DNA of 38,395 bases, taken from Candidatus Gastranaerophilales bacterium (lineage in GTDB: Bacteria > Cyanobacteriota > Vampirovibrionia > Gastranaerophilales > Gastranaerophilaceae). This document shows positions 16,243-24,535 of the stretch, piece by piece. The stretch lies in contig CALVAO010000019.1 in NCBI GenBank assembly GCA_944325515.1, positions 1-38,395 on the forward strand. Direction: 5' to 3'. The notes under the pieces were generated by a model. The model had not been told where the DNA came from. It made no database searches and saw only the letters and a list, made by a program, of their open reading frames with translations. Numbering within the stretch: position 1 is the stretch's first letter; the number at the start of each line of letters is the position of its first letter. The position numbers and the translations under genes are program-made.

Positions 16243-17118
16243 ATGAAAAAATCTGGATTTACTTTGGCAGAAGTGCTTATTACACTTGGAATTATCGGTG
16301 TTGTAGCGGCGCTAACCGCACCTGCGCTTGTACAAAACGCCGGTTCCGCACAAATCGGACCGAAGCTTGCTAAAGCTGTTTCAACGTTCGAACTCGCTAA
16401 CCAAAACATGTTGAATGCTGCAGATGCGGCAACTATTAAAGCATCCGGCGCTACCAGCGGAAACGGTACAGCGGAAGAAAATTATCTTAATAATTTGTCA
16501 AATTATATGAAAGCAAATCTGCAGACTGAAACTGATGGTAACAAATATGCAGACATGCTTACTGATTACAATGGAGATGCTTTAACAAGTCCTAACGGGT
16601 ATGATAAATGGTTGGAACAAAATAGAATTGACTTGGATAAGATAGAAGTTACACCAAGTTGGGGTGAGGCACTGCAGGGAGCACTTTTTGGTACTGCGGC
16701 AGTAGCTGCACCCTATAATCAGCAGTTACAAAATTTAGTACAACAACAAATCGCATTGCGTTTAATGGGCTTGAAGCCACAGACAGCAGTTCAAACAATT
16801 GCTCTAGGTAAAGATGGTATGCTATTTGCTGTCGATATAGATGCAAATGTAGAAGGACGCATTGGTAACCAGCAAACTATAGCACACAAAATCGGCTACG
16901 GAACTGTAGTTATTGATATTAACGGCAAGGCAGAGCCGAATAAAATGGGACGTGATGCATTTTTATTCCAGCTTCAAGCTGATGGCTCCTTAATACCTTA
17001 TGGTTCTAATGGAGAATGGGATACAGGAGATGATAAATGTAATGCAACAGAAGTTACGACGGGTTATACCTGCGGAGCATCTATATATGAAAATAATTTA
17101 AAAGTTATTTATCAATAA
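16243..17118 (+). CDS. Type IV prepilin-like protein, variant B
   Basis: A 291-residue prepilin with the same MKKSG leader, FTLAE mature start and hydrophobic helix as variant A. It is identical to variant A through residue 124. It then has its own cassette, residues 125-217 (beginning EQNRIDLDKIEV, with a glutamine-rich NQQLQNLVQQQ stretch), although islands such as GLKPQTAVQTI and VDIDANVE are shared. The C-terminal 74 residues are nearly identical, including the Cys pair. Shine-Dalgarno GGAGAG precedes the ATG. The identical 5' end beside a divergent centre points to gene conversion or selection on the cassette, not to simple drift after duplication. Confidence 0.92.
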   Translation: MKKSGFTLAEVLITLGIIGVVAALTAPALVQNAGSAQIGPKLAKAVSTFELANQNMLNAADAATIKASGATSGNGTAEENYLNNLSNYMKANLQTETDGNKYADMLTDYNGDALTSPNGYDKWLEQNRIDLDKIEVTPSWGEALQGALFGTAAVAAPYNQQLQNLVQQQIALRLMGLKPQTAVQTIALGKDGMLFAVDIDANVEGRIGNQQTIAHKIGYGTVVIDINGKAEPNKMGRDAFLFQLQADGSLIPYGSNGEWDTGDDKCNATEVTTGYTCGASIYENNLKVIYQ

Positions 17119-17140
17119 TAGTATAAAATTTAAAAGTTAG

Positions 17141-17168
17141 GAGTGCATTAAAATGCACTCTTTTTTTT
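17141..17168 (+). terminator. Terminator of the right prepilin gene
   Basis: Stem GAGTGCATT (17141-17149) with AATGCACTC (17152-17160), followed by eight Ts. It is the same as in the left arm. Confidence 0.9.
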
Positions 17169-17232
17169 GTTCTAGTGTTCAAGTAAAAAGCAAAGCTCCA
17201 TGAGCGTGGAATATTACAAAAGTTTGCACGCT

Positions 17233-17390
17233 CTCCTTCCCTGGATGGGGAGCGAATTTGCGGACGGACGACACGAACGTTAGTGAGTTAGTCCGGATAG
17301 CGAACAGACGTAGCCGGCAAGACCGATTAGGTCTGAAGGCAAAGCTCTGTGAGCATGGAGCAAATACAAGACAAGGTTGGGATGGGGTGA
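17233..17390 (+). repeat. 158-bp interspersed repeat, complete copy
   Basis: Runs from CTCCTTCCCTGGATGGGGA to GGTTGGGATGGGGTGA. It is the mirror copy of 13684-13841 within the right arm, with a few point differences. Confidence 0.92.
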
Positions 17391-17554
17391 TAAGAACGAC
17401 AACGCGATTATTCTTTTAATAAATCCTATCAACTCAAGCTGAAAATTAATCTTTCTATAACATCAAATAATCCTAAGATATTACGAATAAGTTATAGTCA
17501 AGCTTTATTATATTAAAATATTTTTTTTATTAAACTAATTTAAACCGCCAAGTA

Positions 17555-17590
17555 TCACCCCATCCCAGCCTTCCCCATCCAGGGAAGGAG
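17555..17590 (+). repeat. Short form of the interspersed repeat
   Basis: The ends TCACCCCATCCCAGCCTT and CCCCATCCAGGGAAGGAG are joined without an interior. It is the mirror of the copy at 13490-13525. Confidence 0.85.
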
Positions 17591-17650
17591 TATACGCGTT
17601 ATATTATTGTGATACTACAAGATTTAAAATAATTCTAAATTTATCACCTT

Positions 17651-17835
17651 AGCATCGCAAGCGCCGCGAACGTGTTATGCATCAGCATAACAATAGTGAG
17701 CGTAAGAATGCGGGTTTTCCCGCTGCAGCCATTCAATCCACACCCGACAGGGTGTAGAAAACAATTGCGTTTTTCTCTTTCTTTGTTAACGTTTCTTTCT
17801 CTTTTTTTCGTAATAAAAGAGAAAGAAATGTTAGA
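17651..17835 (+). repeat. Four-hairpin repeat, copy 3
   Basis: It has the hairpins GTTATGC-ATCA-GCATAAC, GCGGG-TTTT-CCCGC and ACACCC-GACA-GGGTGT, then the long AACGTTTCTTTCTCTTTT stem. A CCCCTCCCCCAGCCCC-type hairpin follows at 17863-17905. The rest of the gene-less stretch to 18034 shows nothing further. Confidence 0.85.
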
Positions 17836-18034
17836 ATTAATGTTACAAAACTAAAACATATTAACCCCTCCCCCAGCCCCCTCCCACAAGGGGCGGGGGA
17901 AGATGCTTGCTATAACTGGACTGCGTTACCCGCTCTCTATGAGAAATGATTTGCTAACAGACGGTGGTAAAGGGGTAAAGGGGGAAATTTTTAGTAATTT
18001 TATTACAGTTAAATATACTAAAAACACCGGACAT

Positions 18035-19240
18035 CTATTTGCAGTATTTTTCTATAATACTGTTTGCAGCAACAAAAGCCGTTGACCATGCATTTTGGAG
18101 ATTAAAGCCGCCGCAAAAACCATCAATATCAAGACATTCACCAATAAAATACAGATTTGCATATTTTTTAGCTTCCATTGTTTTAGGATTAATTTCATTC
18201 AAATCAACTCCGCCTGCTGTTACAGTTTCTTCACCTTTATTTGTACCGCAAATATTTACTGAAAAATTATGAATTTTATCAAGAATCAAATCCCTTATTT
18301 TTCCGTTAATTTTACAAGCTTTTATATCGCTTATTTCTCCCAGAAGTGTTTTAATAAAATTTAGCGGCAAAAATTTTGAAAGAATATTTTTTACATCTTT
18401 ATGGGGGAAAGTATTTAATAAATTTTGCAGTTCAAAATCTTCCGGATAAAGGTCAAAAGTCAATTTATACGGAAAATTCTCCCTTGCTTTTATTGAAGAA
18501 ATCGTGTAAATTAAGGGACCCGAAATCCCGAAATGAGTAAACAATATGTCATCCTTGATATTCAAGTCTTTTGATAAAACGTTTTTGAGTACAATTCCGG
18601 ATGGCATTTTTTTATCTGTATTTAGTCCGACAAGCGACGGTTTGGGTTCAATTATTTTAAGATTTAAATTTTTCATAAAGCCCAAAGACGAATGTCCGCC
18701 AACTGCAACAACTACACGGGGAAATAAATATCGGCTTTCATTCTTCCTGCCGCTTGAATTGTTTAGGGCTGTTGTAATCTTAAAACCGGTATCAATGCAA
18801 TCTATACCTGTAATCTTTTCTCTTACAAATTTTACATTTTTAATTTTTCCCAGAAATTTTTCTCTAACATCTTTTGCACTGTTCGATTCCGGAAAAATGC
18901 GCCCGTTTTCTTGAGTGTAAGTTTTAATCCCCATTTTTTGAAAAATATCAATTGTATCAGCTGTCGAAAATCTGGAAAACACTGAGTACAAAAATTTTTC
19001 ACCTCTTGGATAATTTTTTGCAAGTTCTCTGTAATCATACTCTGCATGTGCCAGATTGCACCTGCCTCCGCCTGTCGGCAATAAAGTTCTCAGCGGGCTT
19101 GCAATATCAAATATTGTCACATCAAAGCCTGCTTTAAGTAGAAAATATGCACAAAGACAACCGGCAGCTCCGCCTCCTGCTATGGCAACACGCCCGCAAT
19201 CAAGTTTCCCTCCGGAGGAAATTTTAAATTCGTGTTCCAT
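18035..19240 (-). CDS. BaiN/HI0933-like FAD-dependent oxidoreductase
   Basis: A 401-residue flavoprotein of the HI0933 (aminoacetone oxidase/BaiN-like) family. The N-terminal dinucleotide fold is VAIAGGGAAGCLCAYFL with the Gly-rich loop, ending in DVTIFDI. The family block PTGGGRCNLAH follows at residues 56-66. The C-terminal FAD-binding block reads FIGECLDIDGFCGGFNLQNAW. The gene start overlaps the end of folK by 17 nt, so it is the second gene of a folK operon. In gut Clostridia BaiN reduces bile-acid intermediates, but many family members are general and this assignment should not be read as bile-acid metabolism. Confidence 0.88.
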   Translation of the reverse strand: MEHEFKISSGGKLDCGRVAIAGGGAAGCLCAYFLLKAGFDVTIFDIASPLRTLLPTGGGRCNLAHAEYDYRELAKNYPRGEKFLYSVFSRFSTADTIDIFQKMGIKTYTQENGRIFPESNSAKDVREKFLGKIKNVKFVREKITGIDCIDTGFKITTALNNSSGRKNESRYLFPRVVVAVGGHSSLGFMKNLNLKIIEPKPSLVGLNTDKKMPSGIVLKNVLSKDLNIKDDILFTHFGISGPLIYTISSIKARENFPYKLTFDLYPEDFELQNLLNTFPHKDVKNILSKFLPLNFIKTLLGEISDIKACKINGKIRDLILDKIHNFSVNICGTNKGEETVTAGGVDLNEINPKTMEAKKYANLYFIGECLDIDGFCGGFNLQNAWSTAFVAANSIIEKYCK

Positions 19241-19724
19241 ACAGCAAAACCATTTCTGGATTTTCTAATTCTTCATACAACTGCATAACCGTCTTATTTA
19301 AAAGCGGATGCGTAAAATCCTGTGCGATTTCAAGCATAGGAACCATAACAAACGCTCTTTTGTGAAAATAGGGATGGGGGATTGTAAGAATATTATCATG
19401 TAAAACTAAATTATCGTAGAATAATATATCTATATCAATAGTTCTGTCTTGATACTCTTTCTGAGTTGTTCTTTTTCTTCCCAGTTGAGCTTCTATCCGC
19501 TGACATTCCCTTAGAAGTTCTTCTGGTGAAAATGTTGTTGAAACTTGGACAACTGCATTAACAAACCAGTTTTCAGAGTTCATTTTCCAGGGTTCTGATT
19601 CATAAAACGAAGATGTAGCAATCACATTAATCTCCGGTACTGCATTAAGCAGTCCGGCAGCTTGCTGTAAATACCCAACTCTGTCGCCAATATTAGAACC
19701 TAACGATAAATAGACTATTGCCAT
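19224..19724 (-). CDS. folK: 2-amino-4-hydroxy-6-hydroxymethyldihydropteridine pyrophosphokinase
   Basis: This is the folate-pathway enzyme that transfers pyrophosphate from ATP to the pterin. It has 166 residues, the normal size. Signature motifs are LSLGSNIGDR at the N-terminus, FYESEPW, RTIDIDILFYD with the Mg-binding Asp pair, and IPHPYFHKRAFVMVPMLEIA. Other folate genes are absent nearby. The gene has a near-consensus promoter with the -10 box 6 nt before the ATG and no Shine-Dalgarno, so its message should be leaderless. It is followed by the overlapping flavoprotein gene. Confidence 0.96.
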   Translation of the reverse strand: MAIVYLSLGSNIGDRVGYLQQAAGLLNAVPEINVIATSSFYESEPWKMNSENWFVNAVVQVSTTFSPEELLRECQRIEAQLGRKRTTQKEYQDRTIDIDILFYDNLVLHDNILTIPHPYFHKRAFVMVPMLEIAQDFTHPLLNKTVMQLYEELENPEMVLLYGTRI

Positions 19725-19730
19725 ATATAA

Positions 19731-19760
19731 ATTTTACATTGATATTTAAATAATTGTCAA
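19731..19760 (-). promoter_or_regulatory. Promoter of folK
   Basis: Read on the minus strand: TTGACA (19760-19755), an 18-bp spacer, TAAAAT (19736-19731), then 6 nt to the ATG. It is the clearest leaderless promoter in the window. Its -35 lies 1 bp beyond the terminator stem of rpmE. Confidence 0.8.
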
Positions 19761-19761
19761 T

Positions 19762-19789
19762 AAAAAAGAAGCCCGAAGGCTTCTTTTTT
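19762..19789 (-). terminator. Terminator of rpmE
   Basis: Stem AAAAAAGAAGCC with GGCTTCTTTTTT and a CGAA loop. The A and T runs at both feet make it work in either direction. It separates rpmE from folK. Confidence 0.9.
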
Positions 19790-19811
19790 ATGTAAAATCT
19801 TAACAAAACTA

Positions 19812-20012
19812 TTATTTGTTGCCGTAACGTTTATTGAATCTTTCAACACGTCCTTCAGAGTCAAGAATTTTTTGTTGACCTGTGTAGAACGGGTGGCAGT
19901 TTGAACAAATTTCAACTGTGATATCGTCTACAACAGAACCTGTTTCTATTTCGTTACCGCATACACACTTGATAACAGTTTTTTTATAATCTGGATGGAT
20001 ACCATCTTTCAT
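19812..20012 (-). CDS. rpmE: 50S ribosomal protein L31
   Basis: A 66-residue L31 of the zinc-binding type. The ligand pattern is visible as [11 protein letters not shown] followed by [11 protein letters not shown], and the standard N-terminus MKDGIHPDY and C-terminal [10 protein letters not shown] are present. AGAAGG upstream fits as a ribosome binding site. It is transcribed alone, divergently from the S10 operon, between its own terminator and a 490-bp gene-less region. Confidence 0.97.
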   Translation of the reverse strand: MKDGIHPDYKKTVIKCVCGNEIETGSVVDDITVEICSNCHPFYTGQQKILDSEGRVERFNKRYGNK

Positions 20013-20097
20013 TTTTAACCTTCTTTCTTTTTTTCAAGATTCCAAACTTGATTTTTTCGACCAATAATATTTTATTCTGCTGAATTTTTTTTTGCAA

Positions 20098-20130
20098 GTT
20101 ACTTTTTCTTTACTGAAAAGAAAAAGTAAC
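20098..20130. repeat. Long-stem hairpin in the rpmE-rpsJ gap
   Basis: A perfect 14-bp stem, GTTACTTTTTCTTT with AAAGAAAAAGTAAC, and a 5-nt loop. It resembles the long stem of the four-hairpin repeat, but the other hairpins are missing. The remainder of 20131-20370 shows no gene. Confidence 0.6.
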
Positions 20131-20370
20131 CAAAAAGAAAAGAACACATTGTCGGGTGACATAGGCGATATGACTCAATAGAACTTGAAAGCTGCTTGTC
20201 ACCCTCGAATTGTAGCTACATTATTATATTGAAAAGAATACTATTGGCAGATTTTATAGATCTGGTGTTGTCTTGCTGTTTTCCCTCTTTTGTATATATG
20301 GATACGGTTGGAAGAGTATTATAATTGTAAATTTTTGTAAATGTTAAAAACCGGAAACTATTTTCCCCTG

Positions 20371-20399
20371 TTGACACTGATTTTTGTTTGAAATAAGAT
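20371..20399 (+). promoter_or_regulatory. Promoter of the S10 ribosomal operon
   Basis: TTGACA (20371-20376), a 17-bp spacer and TAAGAT (20394-20399). The predicted start near 20406 leaves a leader of about 98 nt before rpsJ. No L4-type leader structure was recognised. Confidence 0.75.
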
Positions 20400-20503
20400 T
20401 AGAATGCTATAGTCGAATGTAATAGCCGGATTGTGGTAGAAAAGGTTTTGACTACGTTATGCAATTCGAATTTGTTAATACATAAAACATAAAGGAATTA
20501 AAA

Positions 20504-20821
20504 ATGACAACAGCTAAAAGACAAAGAATTAGAGTTTGTTTGAGATCATACGAACACAAATTGGTTGACGTATCAGCTGAAAAAATCGTAGAAACAGCAA
20601 AAAGAACAGACGCTAAAGTAGCAGGTCCTATTCCTTTACCGACAAAAAGACGTATTTATTGTGTATTGCGTTCACCGCACGTTGACAAAAAATCAAGAGA
20701 ACATTTTGAAATACGTACGCACAAACGCATTATCGATATTTACGAACCTACTCAACAGACAACTGAAGAGTTGAGCAGGTTAGACTTACCGGCAGGTGTT
20801 GATATTGAAGTTAAGCTGTAG
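20504..20821 (+). CDS. rpsJ: 30S ribosomal protein S10
   Basis: Head-domain protein of the small subunit and antitermination factor NusE. It has 105 residues, normal length. The core [14 protein letters not shown] and the loop [31 protein letters not shown] are standard. AAAGGAAT lies before the ATG. It is the first gene of the S10 operon, followed 12 bp later by an inserted hairpin repeat and a 327-bp gap before rplC. Elongation factor and S12/S7 genes do not precede it here. Confidence 0.98.
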   Translation: MTTAKRQRIRVCLRSYEHKLVDVSAEKIVETAKRTDAKVAGPIPLPTKRRIYCVLRSPHVDKKSREHFEIRTHKRIIDIYEPTQQTTEELSRLDLPAGVDIEVKL

Positions 20822-20832
20822 GGCTTAGCTTG

Positions 20833-20903
20833 CCCTCGCCCCCTGTGGGAGAGGGAAGAATTTCTTAATGAGCGTAAGCGAATTTAGAAATTCTGGTGAG
20901 GGG
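20833..20903 (+). repeat. Hairpin repeat between rpsJ and rplC
   Basis: CCCTCGCCCCCTGTGGGAGAGGG can fold on itself, or its first half can pair with GGTGAGGGG at the far end. Between them is AGAATTTCT pairing with AGAAATTCT. It stands 11 bp after the rpsJ stop. The remaining gap to 21148 holds no gene; it includes phrases such as GGGTAAAGTTTC and GGGTGAAAC. Confidence 0.85.
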
Positions 20904-21148
20904 TTAAATCCTCAAGGGTAAAGTTTCAAGGTAAATCCTTAAGGGTGAAACACTCAAAACACTTTAAAATTGAAAACTTAATAAGCATTATGCATATAAT
21001 GTGAACTACAACGTCAGGTAAGGCGTGGGAGCGAAAGCTCCAAAAGGTAAAGTAAAGGCAGTAGCGCTCGCAAGATGAAAGGCATATTGGTACAGGCAGA
21101 AAGAAAATTTTCTATGCTGTTTGTATATATGTCGGAAAGGATAAACAC

Positions 21149-21784
21149 ATGACATTAGGTGTAATAGGTAAAAAATTAGGGATGACACAAATCTTTGATG
21201 CAGAAGGTTTGGCAGTTCCTGTTACTGTAATTAAAGTTGATTCAACAGTGGTTACTCAAGTAAAGACTGTTGAAACAGATGGTTACAATGCAATACAGGT
21301 TGGTACTATACCAGCTAAGGAAAAACATTTAACAAAAGCTGAAATCGGTCACTTCAAGAAAAACGGTTTAAACAACTACAGACATTTGCAGGAATTTAGA
21401 GTTGATAATCCTTCTGATTATAAAGTTGGTCAAGAAATCGACTTATCAGTTCTTAATGATGTTCAGAAAGTTGATGTAACCGGTACATCAATCGGTAAAG
21501 GTTTCCAGGGTACTGTCAAGAGATGGAACTTTGGAAGAGGACCTATGGCTCACGGTTCAAAGAACCACAGAGAACCGGGTTCAATCGGTGCAGGTACAAC
21601 TCCTAGCCGTGTAATCAAGGGTAAAAGAATGGCTGGAAATATGGGTAACGAAAGAGTTACTATAACAAAACTTAAACTCGTTAAAGTTGATGCTGAAAAC
21701 GGTTTAGTTTTAATCAAAGGTTCAGTTCCAGGCTGCGAAGGCAGATTAGTAACAATCGTTCCTTCAAGAACAAAATGGAACTAG
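21149..21784 (+). CDS. rplC: 50S ribosomal protein L3
   Basis: It has 211 residues, normal. The N-terminus LGVIGKKLGMTQIFD and the long central loop SIGKGFQGTVKRWNFGRGPMAHGSK with HREPGSIGAGTTPSRVIKGK are diagnostic for L3, the loop that reaches the peptidyl transferase centre. GGAAAGG precedes the ATG. Second gene of the operon; a hairpin repeat follows the stop at 9 bp. Confidence 0.98.
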   Translation: MTLGVIGKKLGMTQIFDAEGLAVPVTVIKVDSTVVTQVKTVETDGYNAIQVGTIPAKEKHLTKAEIGHFKKNGLNNYRHLQEFRVDNPSDYKVGQEIDLSVLNDVQKVDVTGTSIGKGFQGTVKRWNFGRGPMAHGSKNHREPGSIGAGTTPSRVIKGKRMAGNMGNERVTITKLKLVKVDAENGLVLIKGSVPGCEGRLVTIVPSRTKWN

Positions 21785-21792
21785 GACTTGAG

Positions 21793-21864
21793 CCCTCGCC
21801 CCTTGCGGGAGAGGGAAGCATTTCAAGTTAAGCGGAAGCGAAACTTAGAAATGCGGGTGAGGGG
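21793..21864 (+). repeat. Hairpin repeat between rplC and rplD
   Basis: The same element as 20833-20903: CCCTCGCCCCTTGCGGGAGAGGG, an inner stem CATTTC/GAAATG, and GGTGAGGGGTTAAAT. It has the same orientation and the same placement, right after a stop codon. Confidence 0.87.
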
Positions 21865-21968
21865 TTAAATCCCAAACGACAGAAAAGTCATAAAAATCCC
21901 GGCTTGCCATATAAAACGGGAAACCGAAAGGGGTAAGAGGAAGTACAGATAAATAAGGAAATATAGAA

Positions 21969-22595
21969 ATGTCAAAACAATTATTGAATACAAATGGTGA
22001 AAAGTTAGGCGAAATTACATTAAATGAAGCTGTTTTCGGTGTAGAACCAAACCTTCATGTAATGCACTTAGCTTTAAGAAGACAGTTAAATAATGCAAGA
22101 CAAGGTTCTGCTTGTGCAAAAACAAGAGCAGAGGTTTCCGGCGGCGGTAAAAAACCTTGGAAACAAAAAGGTACAGGTCGTGCAAGAGCAGGTTCACTCC
22201 GTTCACCTTTATTTGCAGGTGGTGGTGTAATCTTTGGACCAAAACCGAGAAGCTATGAAATCAATATGCCTCAAAAGGCTAGAAAATTAGCTCTTAAATC
22301 TGCACTTTCAGCAAGAGAAGAACAAATCGTAGTAGTAAAAGATTTTTCTGCTATTACAGAACCAAAGACTAAGTTAATGGCAGGTATTATCAAGTCATTG
22401 AATCTAGCAGGCAAAATTCTTGTTATCGCAGATACAATGGCAGAAGAAAATAAATATTTAAGCTTGGCAGCAGGTAATATACCTTCAGTAAAATTATTAC
22501 TTCCTTCCAACTTAAATGTAAAAGACTTACTGGAAGCTGATTTCGTTGTAATGACTGAAAAGGCTGTAAATGATATTACAGAAAGGTTGCAATAA
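21969..22595 (+). CDS. rplD: 50S ribosomal protein L4
   Basis: It has 208 residues. The extended loop SACAKTRAEVSGGGKKPWKQKGTGRARAGS, visible at residues 48-77, is the L4 hallmark that lines the exit tunnel. The start is preceded by AAGGAAAT. In E. coli L4 represses its own operon; no matching leader target was recognised here. The stop overlaps the start of rplW by one base. Confidence 0.98.
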   Translation: MSKQLLNTNGEKLGEITLNEAVFGVEPNLHVMHLALRRQLNNARQGSACAKTRAEVSGGGKKPWKQKGTGRARAGSLRSPLFAGGGVIFGPKPRSYEINMPQKARKLALKSALSAREEQIVVVKDFSAITEPKTKLMAGIIKSLNLAGKILVIADTMAEENKYLSLAAGNIPSVKLLLPSNLNVKDLLEADFVVMTEKAVNDITERLQ

Positions 22596-22903
22596 TGAGT
22601 AGACAAAGAACAAACAAAGAAAAATTATATGATATAATCAAAAGACCGATTATAACTGAAAAATCAATGATGGCAACAGCTTTAGGTCAATACACTTTTG
22701 AAGTTGATATGGATGCTACAAAAGTTGAAATCGCTCAAGCTGTAGAATTAGCTTTTCCTGGCAGAAAAGTTAAGAAGGTAAGAACGGTTTATATGCCGTC
22801 ACACGAAAAAAGAATGGGATTAAAATTCGGCAGAACAGATTCTTCTAAGAAAGCAATCGTAACTGTAGAAGGCGACCCAATCGAAGAATTAACTGCAATC
22901 TAA
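22595..22903 (+). CDS. rplW: 50S ribosomal protein L23
   Basis: It has 102 residues. The typical N-terminal block YDIIKRPIITEKSMM and the core YTFEVDMDATKVEIAQAVE are present; the protein sits at the tunnel exit and docks trigger factor and SRP. GAAAGG within the end of rplD serves as the site, so translation is coupled. A hairpin repeat begins 10 bp after the stop. Confidence 0.97.
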   Translation: MSRQRTNKEKLYDIIKRPIITEKSMMATALGQYTFEVDMDATKVEIAQAVELAFPGRKVKKVRTVYMPSHEKRMGLKFGRTDSSKKAIVTVEGDPIEELTAI

Positions 22904-22913
22904 TGCAGTAACG

Positions 22914-22985
22914 TCCTCGCCCCTTGCGGGAGAGGGAAGAATTTCAAGTTGAGCATTAGCGACACTTAGAAATTCGGGTGAGGGG
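22914..22985 (+). repeat. Hairpin repeat between rplW and rplB
   Basis: The third copy of the ribosomal-operon hairpin element: CCTCGCCCCTTGCGGGAGAGGG, inner stem GAATTTC/GAAATTC, then GGTGAGGGG. Same orientation and placement as the other two. Confidence 0.87.
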
Positions 22986-23023
22986 TCAAATCCCCCCACA
23001 AGACAAAAGCCAAAACTTTACAG

Positions 23024-23232
23024 GGATTTAGCATTTTGTCGAGCAGATTGAAAATTTAAACTTGTAGTTGAAAATAACAAAATGCGGTGGCAAGATAAAA
23101 CAATCTACAAAGTGAAGTGAAAGACTTCAACAAGGATTTAGCATTTTGTCGAGCAGATTGAAAAATTAAACTTGTAGTTGAAAATAACAAAATGCGGTGG
23201 CAAGATAAAACAATCTACAAAGTGAAGTGAAA
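23024..23232 (+). repeat. 110-bp-period tandem duplication upstream of rplB
   Basis: Two units of about 99 bp (23024-23122 and 23134-23232) differ at about one position and are offset by 110 bp. Each contains GCATTTTGT pairing with ACAAAATGC around a 34-nt loop, and AGATTG that can pair with CAATCT. The second unit ends 30 bp before the rplB start. Confidence 0.93.
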
Positions 23233-23262
23233 AAAAAAGATAATTATAGGAGAAAAATCAAA

Positions 23263-24090
23263 ATGGCAATTCGTAAAATTAATCCGACATCTCCGGGACA
23301 AAGAGGTATGACAAAGAGTGATTATCAAGAAATCACTACATCAACTCCTGAAAAATCTTTATTGAAGAAATTAAACAAGACTTCCGGTCGTAACAATACC
23401 GGAAGAATAACTTGTCGTCATAAAGGTGGCGGTGTAAAACAAGCTTACCGTATCATTGACTTCAAAAGAGAAAAATTCGGTGTTCCGGCAACAGTAAAAA
23501 CTATTGAATACGATCCGAACAGAAACGTAAGAATTTCATTAGTTTTCTATGCTGATGGTGAAAAGAGATACATCTTAACTCCGGAAGGTTTAAACGTAGG
23601 CGATGTAATCGTAAGCGGACCGGAAGCATCAATTCAAACAGGTAACGCTTTACCTTTAGAATTAATTCCTCTTGGTACAATTGTTCATAACATTGAGCTT
23701 TTACCTGGCAGAGGCGGAAAAATGGTTCGTTCAGCAGGTAACTTTGCACAAGTTATGGCAAAAGAAGGCAATTATGTAACAATCAAATTACCTTCAGGCG
23801 AAATGAGAATGGTAAGAAAAGAATGCATGGCAACAATCGGTACACTCGGTAATGCTGAATTCAAAAACTTATCAATCGGTAAAGCCGGCAGAAAGAGATA
23901 TATGGGTATCAGACCGACTGTACGCGGTGTAACAATGAACCCATGCGATCACCCTCACGGTGGTGGTGAAGGTAAGACAGGTCCTGGCGGACATCCTAAG
24001 ACACCTTGGGGTAAACCTGCTCTCGGTTATAAGACCAGAAAGAAAGGCAAGGCGTCTGATAAGTTAATCGTTAGAAGACGTAAAAAGTAA
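23263..24090 (+). CDS. rplB: 50S ribosomal protein L2
   Basis: It has 275 residues, the standard length. I chose the ATG at 23263 ([15 protein letters not shown]), the conserved N-terminus, with AGGAGA 9 nt upstream; an in-frame ATG at 23227 inside the tandem repeat is not the true start. The peptidyl-transferase-region block [19 protein letters not shown] and the C-terminal KLIVRRRKK are intact. Confidence 0.98.
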   Translation: MAIRKINPTSPGQRGMTKSDYQEITTSTPEKSLLKKLNKTSGRNNTGRITCRHKGGGVKQAYRIIDFKREKFGVPATVKTIEYDPNRNVRISLVFYADGEKRYILTPEGLNVGDVIVSGPEASIQTGNALPLELIPLGTIVHNIELLPGRGGKMVRSAGNFAQVMAKEGNYVTIKLPSGEMRMVRKECMATIGTLGNAEFKNLSIGKAGRKRYMGIRPTVRGVTMNPCDHPHGGGEGKTGPGGHPKTPWGKPALGYKTRKKGKASDKLIVRRRKK

Positions 24091-24109
24091 TTAAAAAGCT
24101 GAACGGGCA

Positions 24110-24157
24110 AGGGTAAATTAATAATTAATCTTAATAATTTACCCCTCCCCTAGCAAA
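24110..24157 (+). other. Hairpin between rplB and rpsS
   Basis: GGGTAAATT pairs with AATTTACCC across an AT-rich loop in the 112-bp gap. There is no T run, so it is not a clear terminator; it may be a processing or stability structure. Confidence 0.5.
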
Positions 24158-24202
24158 AAATATTTTTATAAACATTAATACAAATATACAAAGGAGAAAT
24201 TA

Positions 24203-24484
24203 ATGGCACGTTCATTAAAAAAGGGCCCATACGTAGAAGAAGCTCTTCAAAAGAAAATTAACAAAATGAATGAAAATTCAGAAAAGAAAGTTGTTAAGAC
24301 TTGGTCAAGAGCATCCATGATTATTCCGGATATGCTGGGACACACAATTGCCGTTCACAACGGTAAAACACACGTTCCGGTATATGTAACAGAACAAATG
24401 ATTGGACACAGATTGGGTGAATTTGCGCCTACAAGAATGTACAGAGGGCATGCAGGTTCTGATAAAACAGCAAAACGTAAATAG
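24203..24484 (+). CDS. rpsS: 30S ribosomal protein S19
   Basis: It has 93 residues. The sequence begins [15 protein letters not shown] and contains [20 protein letters not shown] and [12 protein letters not shown], all diagnostic. AAAGGAG precedes the ATG. The 51-bp gap to rplV is short. Confidence 0.98.
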   Translation: MARSLKKGPYVEEALQKKINKMNENSEKKVVKTWSRASMIIPDMLGHTIAVHNGKTHVPVYVTEQMIGHRLGEFAPTRMYRGHAGSDKTAKRK

Positions 24485-24535
24485 TCTGTACAGATTTTTG
24501 ATTAAGAATTAATTGAAAAAATAAGGAAAATAAAA

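Larger units (their letters stand above)
16172..17835 (+). repeat. Right arm of the 1.7-kb inverted repeat
   Basis: This is the mirror image of 13241-14920: palindromes, prepilin gene, terminator, 158-bp repeat, short repeat and four-hairpin repeat in the same order. It differs in length from the left arm by 16 bp, mostly because the pilin cassettes differ by 18 bp. The spacer between the arms is 14921-16171. Confidence 0.93.

Noticed and set aside
13241..17835. Classic invertible segment with a site-specific recombinase
   Set aside because: No integrase or invertase gene is present in or next to the repeat; only general recombination or the DUF559 protein could act.
13241..17835. CRISPR array
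   Set aside because: The repeats are long, irregularly spaced and inverted; no short direct repeats with unique spacers occur.
18035..19240. Bile-acid reductase (BaiN) assignment by name
   Set aside because: The family is broad and no other bile-acid genes are nearby; only the family is stated.
20833..22985. Terminators within the S10 operon
   Set aside because: The hairpin elements have no T run and essential downstream genes need read-through, so I kept them as repeats.
22970..22996. T-arm-like GGGGTCAAATCCCC suggesting a tRNA
   Set aside because: It is the end of the hairpin repeat; no acceptor stem, anticodon arm or CCA is present.
23227..23262. Upstream start of rplB
   Set aside because: It lies in the tandem repeat, has no ribosome binding site and adds residues not seen in L2.
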